A stretch of DNA of 64,000 bases from Scilla litardierei. Lineage: Eukaryota; Streptophyta; Magnoliopsida; Asparagales; Asparagaceae. A program made the translations under genes and the position numbers. The number at the start of each line of letters is the position of its first letter. Within the stretch, counting starts at the first letter, position 1. The stretch spans positions 193,513,689 through 193,577,688 of the forward strand of contig CM061141.1 in assembly GCA_030789695.1 (NCBI GenBank), in the 5' to 3' direction. Positions 9,344 through 19,701 of this stretch are shown here, piece after piece. The notes beneath the pieces were generated by a model. That model was not told the origin of the DNA. It did no database searches and saw only the letters and a list, made by a program, of their open reading frames with translations.

Positions 9344-9361
9344 GATTCCGTCCTCGGAATC
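9344..9361 (-). other. Hairpin with AGGA loop upstream of polypurine tract
   Basis: GATTCCG-AGGA-CGGAATC is a perfect 7-bp stem. The loop is the same in Tekay-2, X and LARD while the stem sequence varies (AATTCCG/CGGAATT, AAGTCCG/CGGACTT). Confidence 0.6.
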
Positions 9362-9365
9362 AACA

Positions 9366-10271
9366 TCAAGCACTGCTCGGGAAGAGGTGCGGGAAGCGCT
9401 CTCTCATCTCATCTTCACGCTCCCAGGTAGACTCACCGGGGGAACCGTGACGCCACTGCACACGAACCAAGTCGACGGTCTTATTCCTCAGCTGCTTCTG
9501 TCGACGATCCAGAATCTCAACGGGCTGCTGATCATAAGACAGATCCGGACGAACCGTAATCTCCGAGAAATCCACAGCGTGGGATGGATCACTAACGTAT
9601 CGGCGTAACTGAGATACGTGAAATACGTCGTGAACTCCCACAAGCGACGGTGGCAACGCCAAGCGATAAGCCACAGCTCCAACTCTCTCCAGAACATCGA
9701 ACGGTCCAATGAACCTCGGACTCAGCTTGCCTCTCTTCCCGAATCGAATAACTCCGCGGTTCGGAGAAATCTTCAGGAATACATGATCGCCAGGCTGAAA
9801 CTCCAAGGGCCTCCGTTTAGCATCCGCCCAATGCTTGAAACGGTCTTGCGCAATCCTCAGCTTCTCTCGAATATTCCTCACAACATCTACGGCCTCCACG
9901 ATCATCTCCGGTCCTAACAGCTCCCGATCTCCGACGTCATCCCAGCTCAGTGGCGATCGACATTTCTTTCCATATAGCGCGGCGAAAGGCGCCATTCCAA
10001 TACTCGCCTGGTAGCTGTTATTGTAGGCAAACTCAACGTGATGGAGATGATCCTCCCAAGATCCCTTAAAGTCCAACATGCAAGCTCGTAACATATCCTC
10101 CAAAATCTGAATCGTCCTCTCGGACTGGCCATCCGTCTGCGGGTGGTACGCCGTGCTGAAACTCAGACTCGTACCCAAGCTCTTCTGCAGACTCTGCCAA
10201 AACTGAGATGTGAATCTCGTGTCTCTGTCCGACACGATACTCACGGGGACTCCGTGAAGTCGTACGATCTC
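9366..10271 (-). CDS. Tekay-1 pol exon 3: integrase second half and chromodomain
   Basis: 301 codons plus stop, continuing in phase 0 from 10342 once the 70-nt intervening sequence is removed. It starts [20 protein letters not shown], with the second Asp of the DDE triad in SDRD, and carries the catalytic Glu in [20 protein letters not shown]. The GPF/Y-like segment ([19 protein letters not shown]) follows, then a C-terminal chromodomain ([20 protein letters not shown] ... [11 protein letters not shown]). Integrase joins the cDNA to the genome and the chromodomain is known to guide such elements to chromatin marks. The frame here is intact. The Met codon proposed by a naive ORF search (10277) lies inside the intervening sequence and is not a real start. 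Confidence 0.92.
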   Translation of the reverse strand, partial: EIVRLHGVPVSIVSDRDTRFTSQFWQSLQKSLGTSLSFSTAYHPQTDGQSERTIQILEDMLRACMLDFKGSWEDHLHHVEFAYNNSYQASIGMAPFAALYGKKCRSPLSWDDVGDRELLGPEMIVEAVDVVRNIREKLRIAQDRFKHWADAKRRPLEFQPGDHVFLKISPNRGVIRFGKRGKLSPRFIGPFDVLERVGAVAYRLALPPSLVGVHDVFHVSQLRRYVSDPSHAVDFSEITVRPDLSYDQQPVEILDRRQKQLRNKTVDLVRVQWRHGSPGESTWEREDEMRERFPHLFPSSA

Positions 10272-10341
10272 CTGCACGATTCACGTTACATCACTATCTA
10301 AACTAGGAAAGGAAATAGAAACGGAGAGTAAACGAATTTAC
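10272..10341 (-). other. Putative spliceosomal intron B, inside integrase (70 nt)
   Basis: On the minus strand the junctions read ATGGAG|GTAAAT ... TCGTGCAG|GAGATC, matching plant donor and acceptor consensus. The segment is T-rich, contains stops in the pol frame, and is not a multiple of three. Removing it joins RRYME to EIVRLHGVP, giving the continuous core expected for chromovirus integrase. Tekay-2 has the same junctions with 71 nt. Splicing itself is inferred. Confidence 0.85.
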
Positions 10342-12761
10342 CTCCATGTATCTCCTCGCTAGCGTCTCGGTAGACTGTCCTACTCTGAAGGGAATAAAGT
10401 GAGCGGATTTGGTCAATCGGTCTACGATCACCCAAATCGCGTCGTTCTGCTTCGGACTCCGAGGTAGTCCAGTCACGAAATCCATAGTGATGTGCTGCCA
10501 CTTCCACTCCGGAATCGGAAGCGGTTGTAGCAACCCTGCCGTACGCTGATGCTCCGCCTTTACTTGTTGGCAAACCAAACACTTGGCTACACTCCGAGCC
10601 ACACTCCTCTTCATACCATGCCACCAAAAGTTCAGACGAAGATCCTTGTACATCTTGGTCCCACCAGGATGCACAGAATACGGCGAACTGTGTGCCTCGA
10701 CCAATAATTCCTCTCTGATATCTCCAGCTGGCACACACAACCTGGCTCCAAATCTCAACGAACCATCCTCGTGAATCAAAAAGTCAGTCCGTAGACCGGC
10801 TTCCACCTGCTCCCGAATCTTCACCAGCTTAGCATCTCCAGCCTGTCCAGCCTTGATCATATCCACGATCGTCGATTGTATCTGCATGCTCATCATCGTA
10901 GAAGTCTCTCCAGGAAGAATAATCTCGATACCGGTCTCGCAAAAGTCCTGCTGCAGTCTCCACTGCGACGTCAACATCATCACCGCTGGAAGTCTGCTCA
11001 GCGCATCCGGAACCACATTCACCTTGCCAGGGTGATACTGCAAGTCAATCTCGTAGTCTGCCATGAGCTCCAACCATCGACGCTGTCGCATGTTGAGCTC
11101 CTTCTGCGTAAAGATGTACTTCAAGCTTTTGTGATCGGTGAAGATCTTCACTTTCTCACTCAGCAGGAAGTGCCTCCAAATCTTCAGCGCAAACACGACA
11201 GCAGCCAACTCCAAATCATGTGTCGGGTAATTCTTCTCATGAGCCTTAAGCTGACGAGAAGCATACGCAACCACATGCCCATGCTGATGCAACACACATC
11301 CAAGACCTTTTCCAGAGGCATCGCAAAAGATTTCGAATCCTCCACTCCGATCAGGCACAGCAAGTACGGGGGCAGTCGTCAACCTCTCCTTCAGAATGCC
11401 AAAAGCCTTCTCGCAATCATCAGACCAAACATAAGGTACATCCTTCCGCGTAAGTCTGGTCATCGGCTCAGCAATCCGAGAGAAGTCCTTAATAAAACGT
11501 CGGTAATAGCCTGCAAGTCCAAGGAAACTCCGAATCTCTGATGCCGACTACGGAACCGGCCACTCTCTGATAGCCACAATCTTCTCGGGGTCCACAGAAA
11601 TTCCATCACCAGACACCACATGCCCGAGAAAAGCAACTCTATCCAGCCAGAACTCGCACTTGGAATACTTAGCGTACAAACGATGCTTCCTCAAGATCTC
11701 CAACACTGTCCTCAAGTGCGAGGCATGCTCTTCCTCCGACTTTGAATAGTCCAGAATATCGTCAATGAAGATGACGACGAACTTGTCTAGAAAGTCGTAG
11801 AAGACCAAATTCATCAGGTTCATAAAAACTGCGGGCGCATTGGTTACGCCAAAGGGCATAACCACGAACTCGTAGTGACCATACTTCGTCCTGAACGCTG
11901 TCTTCGGGATGTCGTCCTTCTTCACCTTAAGCTGATGGTAGCCACTTCTCAAATCCAATTTAGAGAACACCCTCGATCCTCCGAGCTGATCAAAGATGTC
12001 ATCTATCCGTGGCAAGGGATATTTATTCTTGATAGTCACAGCATTCAGCTCCCGGTAATCCACACACATGCGACGCGAGCCATCCTTCTTCTTCACCAGC
12101 AACACCGGTGCTCCCCACGGAGACACACTGGGATTGATGTATCCTTTCTGCAAAAGCTCGTCCAGCTGCCTACGTAACTCCTCCAACTCTGCTGGGGCCA
12201 TCCGATACGGTGCCTTCGAAATAGGCTGCGCTCCCGGAATAAGATCGATCGAAAACTCGAGAGCTCGATCGGGTGGCAATCCAGACATCTCCTCAGGGAA
12301 GACGTCGTCGAATTCACGTACCACAACTGGTCTATCCTGCTCCATCTGCATCGCAACGATCTCCACCGGCTTGGCCCGAAATCGGACAGGGCCAAGCGAA
12401 CTGCTACCTCGACTGAACTCAAACACCGGATGTCCGGGGATCTCGAACACCACCTTTTTCCTCCGACAATCGATCGTAGCATAGAAGCTCGCAAGCCAAT
12501 CCATCCCGAGCACGGCATCGTAATTGATGATGTCGTGGACAATAAAGTCAGCGTAAAGCTCATGTCCACAGACCACCAAAGGGCAAGAAGTGCACCCACG
12601 ATGCACCGAGATCACGCCATTACCCGTGACGATGTTCCAACTCTTGGGAAGAGGGGAAGTCGTCAGGGAATGCTTCTCTACGAAGCTCCGCGAGATAATG
12701 CACATTGATGCACCTGAGTCAAAGAGGACTCGTGCAGGAAATGTGCACACCAAAATCACAC
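10342..12761 (-). CDS. Tekay-1 pol exon 2: protease, reverse transcriptase, RNase H, integrase first half
   Basis: A frame of about 807 codons. Order seen: protease with VLFDSGAS (near codon 375) and VLGMDWL; RT with [30 protein letters not shown] and the FIDDIL active site; RNase H with [10 protein letters not shown] and TDHKSL; integrase HHCC zinc finger (H...H...CLVC) and the first DDE Asp in [13 protein letters not shown]. Two defects: TAG at 11548-11550 where Tekay-2 has Gln (PVP*SASEIR), and [11 protein letters not shown] where Tekay-2 has [11 protein letters not shown]. The exon begins with the last two bases of a codon split by intron A and ends at a codon boundary before intron B. 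The nonsense codon would stop translation after RT. Confidence 0.93.
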
Positions 12762-12876
12762 CTAACAAATAATCTAACAATCAAGCCCTATTCTAACAAA
12801 CAATCATATGCAATCAATTCAAACATAAGCTAACAATCAAGCTATCTAAGGGAGGAACAACTAGTTTGAGGGTTAC
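12762..12876 (-). other. Putative spliceosomal intron A, between gag and protease (115 nt)
   Basis: Junctions on the minus strand are ATCGCAT|GTAACC ... TTTGTTAG|GTGTGA. The segment has stops in all relevant frames soon after the donor, is AT-rich, and is not a multiple of three. Removal joins gag to [18 protein letters not shown] in frame, which is how Tekay-type gag and protease normally adjoin. Tekay-2 has the same arrangement (113 nt) with a better donor, GCAG|GTAACT. Unspliced RNA would make Gag alone, ending 11 codons into the intron. Confidence 0.8.
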
Positions 12877-13966
12877 ATGCGATAACCTCATCCGTAGCCT
12901 CGTTCTCCACTGCCGTCATCAGGTAAGCCTGCCTCCTCGGCTGCACGGCCTGCTGAAAGGCCTGCCTCTGAGGAGCGAGAGGTGCTCCACGTCCTGCAGG
13001 TACAAGTGCTCTCTGCTGCAACGGCTGTGCGGCAACGGGATCCTTCCAGGGTTGTTTAGAAACCGGGCCGTCCTTCATAGCATGAGTAGGGTCTCCACAA
13101 ACCAAGCACTGCCCCAACATCTTCCTACACTGATCCTTGTAATGCCCGGTCTTGCCACATAAATGGCAAGTCTTCACAACAGGCCCACCTGGCCTCTTGA
13201 ACTGCACCGTCTGGGTAGGCCTAGTACCAGGCCTAGCCACTCCTCTGACCTGCTCCATAGGCCTCTTCCCAGCTCCAGAAATCAGTCCTCTCTTCTGCTT
13301 CGCAATCTTCTCCTGTCTCCGAGCAGCTACCAACAACTTCTGATAAGACTCCATGTCCGACGTAGACACCAGACTCTGCAAGTCCAGAGAAAGACCCTGC
13401 AGAAACTTCTGAGCCTTCTCCTCAGCATCCTCTACCATCTTAGGCGCGAAGCGGCTCAATCTAGTAAACTCCTGGTGGTACTGGTCCACCGTCAGACTCC
13501 CCTGCTTCAGCTCAATGAAGCGCTGCACCATCTCCCTCCTAGCAGCCTTCGGAAAGTACTCCTCATCGAATCTAGCCTTGAAAGTAGCCCAAGGTATAGG
13601 GCTCACCAGCAACTCCTCCTCGGCATCCCACCAGTTTCGGGCATTATCCTTCAGCTGCCTCTTTGCCAGATCAACCCATCCAGCCGGGTTGACCTTCGAC
13701 ATCTTCAGATTATCCTCGGTGTTTCTGATCCACTCCTCTGCAGCCATCGGTCCTTCAGATCCATCAAAGTACGTCGGGCCCAGCTCCCGAAACTGCTTTG
13801 CTCCTGGCTCATGGCGAGGAGCACTCTGAGTGTTCTGGAGCATGCCCTGCTGTACTTGCATCATCTGATGCATCATCCTCATGATCTCAGCATTGGTGGG
13901 CTCTCGATCAGGCTCCTCAGCACGATTGGGCCCAGTGCCAGATCGGGTCTGTCGTCGTCCAGCCAT
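12877..13966 (-). CDS. Tekay-1 gag (exon 1)
   Basis: The ATG at 13966 opens a frame of 363 codons plus one base to the proposed donor at 12876. It begins MAGRRQTRSGTGPNRAEEPD. The central retrotransposon Gag domain includes YFDGSEGPMAAEEWIRNTED and NWWDAEEELLV. A CX2CX4HX4C knuckle (CHLCGKTGHYKDQC) lies near residues 270-285, and a second, decayed knuckle (CLVCGDPTHAMKDG) follows. Gag forms the particle and binds the genomic RNA. Without splicing the frame would end 11 codons later at 12842. A pyrimidine tract and TCATTAG sit right before the ATG. No stop or frameshift is seen. Confidence 0.93.
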
Positions 13967-14116
13967 CTAATGACATAGAAAACGAACAAAAAAATTAGAC
14001 TCAAATAGCTTAATGACTTGGATGTTGCTATTTATTTAATGGATATTCTGTTTATTATCGTTGTTCCGTTAGTTCGCAATCGCAAGAGAGGACCTGCATG
14101 GGCCACCAACAAAACC
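13967..14116 (-). other. Tekay-1 leader between 5' LTR and gag
   Basis: The 150-nt leader begins GGTTTTGTTGGTGGCCCATG directly after the LTR and ends in a T-rich tract plus TCATTAG at the gag ATG. It aligns with the leaders of Tekay-2 and X. I cannot match the post-LTR block to a known tRNA 3' end, so the primer site is not identified. The end looks like a 3' splice site. Confidence 0.6.
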
Positions 14117-14458
14117 AGTCACGCCCCGCTTCCCAAAAACGTGGAGGCGAAGCGTGAGAAGGTCCGCTCAGACTTGAAGCTACAAAGCCGCAAGTCCGAT
14201 AAGCGTCAATCACTTTAAACTGCAGGTCCTTGCAACGCGAAACGAAACAAGATAATAATAACGAAAGAGACAAAAAGAACATCTCAGAATATCCATAATA
14301 ATAAATCTCAACAACGCAGAAAAGCCACCAGGCTACAAATAAAAGAGTCTAAAAGAGGCCTAGCATGGCCAACAAAAGTACAAAGTACGAAAATAAGGAA
14401 AAGGTGCAAGCACCGACATCTAACAGCAACCTAAAGCAAAAGCAAGTAAAATCAGTCT

Positions 14459-14566
14459 CTAAGACTGGTCTCCGGTGTCCTCGAACTCCTCAACGAACGT
14501 AGGCTCGGGCTCAGCGTCAGCAAACACCTCGTCCTCAGCAACTGTCTCTGACTCAGGGTCTAACAT
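14459..14566 (-). CDS. Acidic small ORF in Tekay-1 5' LTR (35 aa)
   Basis: Same frame as 6843-6950 with one change (Pro-Glu-Ser-Glu for Pro-Glu-Pro-Glu). It lies in the copy of the LTR that would be in the 5' part of the transcript, upstream of gag and inside the putative leader intron. Role unknown. Confidence 0.5.
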   Translation of the reverse strand: MLDPESETVAEDEVFADAEPEPTFVEEFEDTGDQS

Positions 14567-15224
14567 GTGGCACCCAAAGAGAAAGGGGCACATGTCAGCA
14601 AGTCTGGAAGACTTGTGCAAGTGAAACTGAAAGGTGGTAAAAGTAAAGCAACCTAGCAGTTCCAGCATGAATGCGATGACATGGCAGTTTAAAGTATGAG
14701 TACAACAGGTAAAGAAAAGTAAAGTAAAGTACGAGCATGGCATGGCATTCACAAGACAAGTACAAGACAAGTAAAGAAAACACCTCGTGCACAGAGATTC
14801 CGCCTTTTGGCTAGAGTGGCTGCGCGGGCCAACTCCTAAGCTCAAGCGAACGGTTATCCCTACCCCTCCACGTGTATCGAGCCAGGGCATTACCCCCGAA
14901 CACGGAATGCTCGCTTCTGGACCACGAGCAAGGAAGTGTGTAAACAAGTATGGCGTAGGGGTGCACCTAGCCGGACAAGTAGTACAAGGACAAGTATTGT
15001 AGCGTGTGCTACGATGCAACAATCAATGCATGGATGACATGGCATGGCAAGTAGTAAAGCGTACAAGTAAGAAAAGTAAACGTGACAGTTTAGTATGCAT
15101 GAATGACAAGTTTAATGGTTGGATCTAGCTTCGTTGTCAAGCTAGATCATTTAGGTGACGGATCTAGTTTCGTTGTCAAACTAGATCAAGTAGGCGTCTA
15201 GCCAGCTATCATTTCACTGACTAG
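14563..15224 (-). other. Conserved hairpin module in Tekay-1 5' LTR
   Basis: Same hairpins as in the 3' LTR: GAAATGATA loop at 15198-15224, GACAACG loops at 15161-15187 and 15122-15148, then GTAGC/GCTAC, AAGTCT/AGACTT and ACATGTG/CACATGT toward 14563. In this copy they would lie between the cap site and the primer site. Confidence 0.6.
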
Positions 15225-15496
15225 TCTCTTTTACGCTAAAAGCAAGGAAGTGGCCTAAAAACATGGCCCTACACAAGAGTTGGCAAGTTTCACTTGCCTG
15301 CAACTATCACGTCAAGAAAACACCGTCCAACGAGTCCAAAGTCACGATTCCTACGTGCACAAGTCCACCGGCCTACATCCGTTTTATTAATCTTGATTAG
15401 TGATTTCTAAAACATTTAAAAATACTTTAAAATACTGATTTTTAGTCTTGATTAGCATGCAATTGGGTTGGGGGTCCTAGGGGTGCAAAACGTTAC

Positions 15497-16330
15497 CTCA
15501 ACACGACGCGAAAGCTACACCGGCGTCGGGTAGCGACGCCGGGGGTTGGAATAATAAGATCGTGCTCCAAGTCCAGATTCCAATTAGATTCCTCGCTGGA
15601 AATTCAGAGCAATCAACCCGGGGCGACGATTCCAGATTCCAAAGCTCGCACGTGCGACGACGGGCTACGACGTGCGATGACGTCGTACGCGGCAAGTCGT
15701 CGAAGAGAACGTACCAAAGTGGGGCCCACAGTAGTCCTAGGGACCTTTGGGGAACCCACAATAACTCCGGAGAACTTGGGGGGCCCACGGAGGCAAGCGA
15801 TGCGACGGATGCGGGGTTGCGACAAGTGGCCGTCGGTCGTACACAGCCAATGCGGGGACTTGGCTCGGTCAGACACGGGGGCGGCGCTGTTGCAACGCTT
15901 TGGGTCGGTCGCAGCAGCGGGGGCGAGCGCTTCTCTCGGTCAGACACGCTGGGGGCCTCGGTCAGGCGCTTGGGTGCGGGGCGGAGCAGCGTTGCAGCGA
16001 TGCAGCGCTCGGGCGCTCGGTCACAGCGGGCGGGGCGACCGGTCAGGCACGCTGCGGAGCGGGGGACGAGCGGGGGTGCGATGCGGGGCCGGTGCGGAGC
16101 GGGGCCTCGGTCAGACCGAGAGCTCCTCTCGGTCAAGCGGGGGAACGGGGCGACGGTGCTGAAGCGATGCGGAGCGGCGATGGATGCGGGCGAGGCGGCC
16201 GGTCAGAGCGGGCGGATGCGGGGGTTTTCTTCGGTCGTGCGGGGTGCTGAACGTCGCAACGTTGCGACGATTCGTCGCAACGTCCAAAAAGAGTTTGGAA
16301 GAGGCTAGGGCTAATTTCTTTGGAAAATAG
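15497..16330 (-). other. GC-rich start region of the Tekay-1 transcript (possible noncoding exon)
   Basis: This stretch lies between the TATA box and the donor-like GAG|GTAACG. It is very GC-rich and full of CGGTCAGACA and GCGGAGCGG-like words. The open frames seen here are compositional; a 212-codon minus-strand frame (15498-16136) stops one base before the donor. The sharp drop in GC past 15497 is like a plant exon/intron border. Confidence 0.45.
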
Positions 16331-16346
16331 GACTTGCTAGGGGTTA

Positions 16347-16356
16347 CTTATATAGT
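16347..16356 (-). promoter_or_regulatory. TATA box of Tekay-1 5' LTR
   Basis: ACTATATAAG on the minus strand; the functional promoter copy for the element if active. Confidence 0.65.
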
Positions 16357-16941
16357 ATAGGGGGGGTTGACTTGGTCTAGGGCTAAATCTAATAGGATTA
16401 GAATTCAAAAAGATTTGAAATTTGAATTCAAACTTCTCCAACCCAATCTAGGATTTGACCTGGTCCAAATGAGCTGGAAATTGGCTCAAAAATTCTTTAA
16501 AACGTTTAAAACTCAAATAAATTTTATTTGGCCGAAAATACTTTATAAATAAATTATTAAAAATAATATAAAACTTGTAAAAATTATAAAAGTGGTCAAA
16601 TTAACTCCAAAAATTATAAAATAAATATTGTGGTGATCGTGGCGACGAATGTGAGCTAACTAAGAAGACGGATCTCAAATTCGACGTCGGACGACGAAAC
16701 TAAAAATAGAAACGTCTCCCGTCAAAAGTGAAAGTCGTCACGTCTCATCGAGTAAGTTCAAATTGTGGGAAAACGACTCGAGAAGTGTTGTTCCAAGATA
16801 GTGCCACTATTTAATACTCTCAGAGACGTTCGCAACAGCGTATCACACAAAAGCATTCAAAATCAAACAAAGTCTAAAATAAACACGTGCACGGCCAAAA
16901 GCACGTGCACGAACGAAGTACAACGAAAACGTACCGTTACA

Positions 16942-18541
16942 ACGAAGCACCGTTGTCTTTGGCTTTTTCAATTGGTCGCTCTACGACCAACTGTGCTTCC
17001 GGTTCCTTGGGGGGCACTCTAGTGGGGATTTGTGTTCCGCTTCTCAAAATGATAGCGGACACATTCGCATGCTCGTGCGTGAGTGCCAACGTCTTGTTTG
17101 CTCCCCTTGGGTTCACTTCCGGTTGTGGTGGCAATTGATTTTGCGACCTTTGAAGGTTCGCCACTTGTAACCCCAGCTGGGTTACTTGGTCCGAGAGAGC
17201 CCTCTGCCCCATTTCCAGCTTCGAATTTATCTTCTCCTGGTTGGTAATATATTGAGTCAAGAGGGACTCAACCGAAGAGATGGTCCTCTGCTGGCCATAT
17301 TGCTGCTGCTGCTGAATGGGCTGCTGGTTCCTTGGGGGTACTGCTGATACTGTTGTTGAAGCTGCTGTTGTTGAAATTGCTGCTGCGGCTGAAACTGTTG
17401 TTGCTGAGGCCTAGCCGGCTGATATATCTGCTGTTGCTGCTGCTGAGGCGGCGGCGGCTGATATGGTGCCCGGTAGCTAAGGTTGGGGTGATTCCGGTTG
17501 TTTGGAGAGTAAGCCGGGTTGGAGCTAGTCTGCGGTGGGTACGGCGCATTCCCAGTGGGATTATAGAATAGTGCACTCGCTTAGTTCAGCGGAGGTGAGA
17601 TGTCACCACCCTCGAAGTCCCCAATGACTTTTGCTTCCACCGCCGCAATATGTTGCGTACCGGCACCACCGGCTCCTAACATCAGTGCTGAGATCTGGGT
17701 CGACAGCAAGTCAAACTTGCTGGATAATTTGTCGACGTCCTCGACCCTGTGGATGCCCCCAGATCTAGGTGTGGCTCTCTCGACACCACCGCTCATTGTT
17801 CGATGCCATATTTTCTAATATGTTCCCGGCATCTTCTTCACTTCTGGACATGAAGGAACCCCCAGCCGCGACGTCCATCGAAGATTTTAATTCGTCCCTC
17901 AATCCGTTGTAAAACAGATTAATTATCTACCACTTGGGAAGCTCGTGATGAGGGCATCTTCGCTGCATCTCTTTAAATCTTGTCCAAGCTTCATGCAGGG
18001 ACTCATGGCTGGCTTGGGAGAAGGAGGAGATCTCACTCCTCAGCTTCATGGTGTTCCCCGAAGGAAAGAACTTCGTCAGAAAAGCGTTTGAAAGCTTCTC
18101 CCAAGTGTTGAATGTATTCGGGTCCTTCCCCCTAAGCCACAGCTTGGCCTTATCCCACAGAGAGAAGGGGAATAACTTCAGACGGATAGCTTCAGCTGTG
18201 ACACCATTTATCTGGAAGGTGTCACATTTCTCGAGGAAGGAGTCCAGATGTTCGATGGGGCTCTCCATGGGTGCCCCAGAGAATTGATCTTGCTGGATCC
18301 ACGTCACTAAGGACGGCTTAAGCTCGAAGCTCTGTGCTGTGATAGCAGGAGGTCGGATGGCGGAGGTGGACTCGATGGATGGCATCGAGTATTCCAGCAG
18401 GGACTTGTGAGGTGGGGTATTCTCCCCCATGGTTTTAGGCTCTTCTCTTCTACTCTTTTCTGCGGCAAGACGCCTCAGGGTGGCGTTTATATCCGGATCA
18501 ACATGAATCAAGTCGTCTACACTCCTTGAACTCCTGCGCAT
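16942..18541 (-). pseudogene. A1 gag, N-terminal part (upstream of Tekay-1 insertion)
   Basis: From the ATG at 18541 (MRRSSRSVDDLIHVDPDINA) the frame carries the plant retrotransposon Gag domain (APMESPIEHLDSFLEKC, LWLRGKDPNTFNTW, TKFFPSGNTMKLRSEI, WTRFKEMQRRCPHHELP). It then meets TAG at about 17926 where Gln is expected, a TAG and frameshift near 17770-17800, TAA at about 17582, a Gln-rich segment (QQQQQQIYQPARPQQQQ) and a TGA near 17265. The rest (QVTQLGLQVANLQRSQNQLP, VSAIILRSGTQIPTRVP) continues into the Tekay-1 insertion and resumes at 6495. The first base run, 16942-16946, is the right target duplication ACGAA. Confidence 0.8.
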
Positions 18542-18709
18542 GAAAAGCAACAAACACCCGTGAAGCAAAAGCGAGATAGAAACAGACAAAAATAGAAAAT
18601 AAGAATAAGAAAATAAAAATGAAAAAGAAGAAAGCGAAAATTATCGCGAGATAGGAATGTGAGCTAGACTCAAGGGTTCATGAGATCCTAAAATAACAAG
18701 CACGTTGCC

Positions 18710-18727
18710 TCCCCGGCAGCGGCGCCA
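18710..18727 (-). other. A1 primer binding site, Asp-tRNA type
   Basis: TGGCGCCGCTGCCGGGGA on the minus strand matches the well-known Athila/Tat primer site TGGCGCCGTTGCCGGGGA with one change. It lies 7 bases inside the LTR and fixes the A1 orientation. Confidence 0.9.
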
Positions 18728-19680
18728 TAAAGCTTGACGTCCCCCGCGTTTATGGCATGCAGATGTGTGCAATTGGCTATTGGGGGCGTGAGATTTAAAT
18801 ATTTATAACCGTAAGCGCACGGTGTTGTAGTGTGGCTTGGGGGTCGAACTCAGGGATGCGTGGTTGTGCTTGTGTCAGAAAGGACCGGATTCACCCCAGG
18901 GGTGAGCTAGCCCGAATCGGTAGATGGTTGTCACAGAAATAGAATGCAAGGGATAAACGATATAAAGGGAAACCCGGGACTTCGGTTTTCACCCTATCGT
19001 GCAATTCTCGCCGATACGACCGGTGGATGGGATAAGGATCGGAATTAGGGTCTAATGGTGAGACGTTCCCTCTAAGAGTGATACCAGCGTCCCATGGTCC
19101 TGATATTCCGGTCGGTGCCCAGGATGATACGCTGGACTACCCGGGTTCGATCAGTGGGCATTCCCATGTCCATTAACATTGACCGACTCTGGGAGCATTA
19201 AGCTCGCAATGATAACTCCCAACATCTCATCCTGCCGCTCCCGCGCGCTAAGATTCGATGTCTACGCTAAGGGCGTGAGCTATGGCTAGGGAGTCAACCG
19301 CCAAGTTTATTCCCCTTGGCCCAACGGTCAAAGGCGGTCTTTTTCCCGCCGATGACAATAAAACACCCAGCGTAACCGATAGATTCCTAATCTCTATCGA
19401 TTTCCTAATCCTATGGACGCATTAGGGAGAACCCACGAAGGGGTTTCCACCAAAATCCCAGATTTGGGAACTACTCACACATATTTGCTAAAAAGCAATC
19501 TAAATGAAAATCGACCGTTAAAAACATAATCGGGCAATAGAAATGCGGTAGTAGTAATGCGATTAAGATAATATCAAAGTTTAGTTAAGATCAGAACACT
19601 TACAAATAACAAAGAAATTACAGCCGTCACAAGAGAGAAAAACAGTAAAAAATAACAACTTTCGTTTCTGGAAACCTAGG

Positions 19681-19697
19681 GTTTATATTTATAGAAA
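19681..19697 (-). promoter_or_regulatory. TATA box of A1 5' LTR
   Basis: TTTTCTATAAATATAAA on the minus strand, directly downstream of the motif array. Confidence 0.75.
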
Positions 19698-19701
19698 ACG
19701 A

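Larger units (their letters stand above)
6501..16941 (-). mobile_element. Tekay-1: complete chromovirus (Ty3/gypsy, Tekay/Del type), 10.4 kb
   Basis: Complete element with two LTRs (6501-9324 and 14117-16941), a 5-bp target duplication ACGAA, a polypurine tract beside the left LTR, and a minus-strand gag-pol frame ending in a chromodomain. I count only about eight differences between the 2.82-kb LTRs, mostly C/T or G/A, so insertion is recent. Coding damage is light: one TAG in pol (11548) and an odd Asp after the RT FIDDIL motif. Two GT-AG intervening sequences interrupt the frame. A chromodomain places it among elements that target histone-marked chromatin. Confidence 0.95.
14117..16941 (-). 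repeat. Tekay-1 5' LTR (2825 bp)
   Basis: Nearly identical to 6501-9324: I see one G indel (near 16365), a changed terminal base (A for T at 14117) and about six substitutions. On the minus strand it starts at 16941. TATA box at 16347-16356, palindrome at 16252-16269, donor-like site GAG|GTAACG at 15497/15496. Confidence 0.95.

Noticed and set aside
10277..10277. Met (ATGCAGGAG) as an independent start of a separate integrase ORF
   Set aside because: It lies inside the proposed intron; the upstream frame joins precisely at GT-AG, so a single polyprotein is the better reading.
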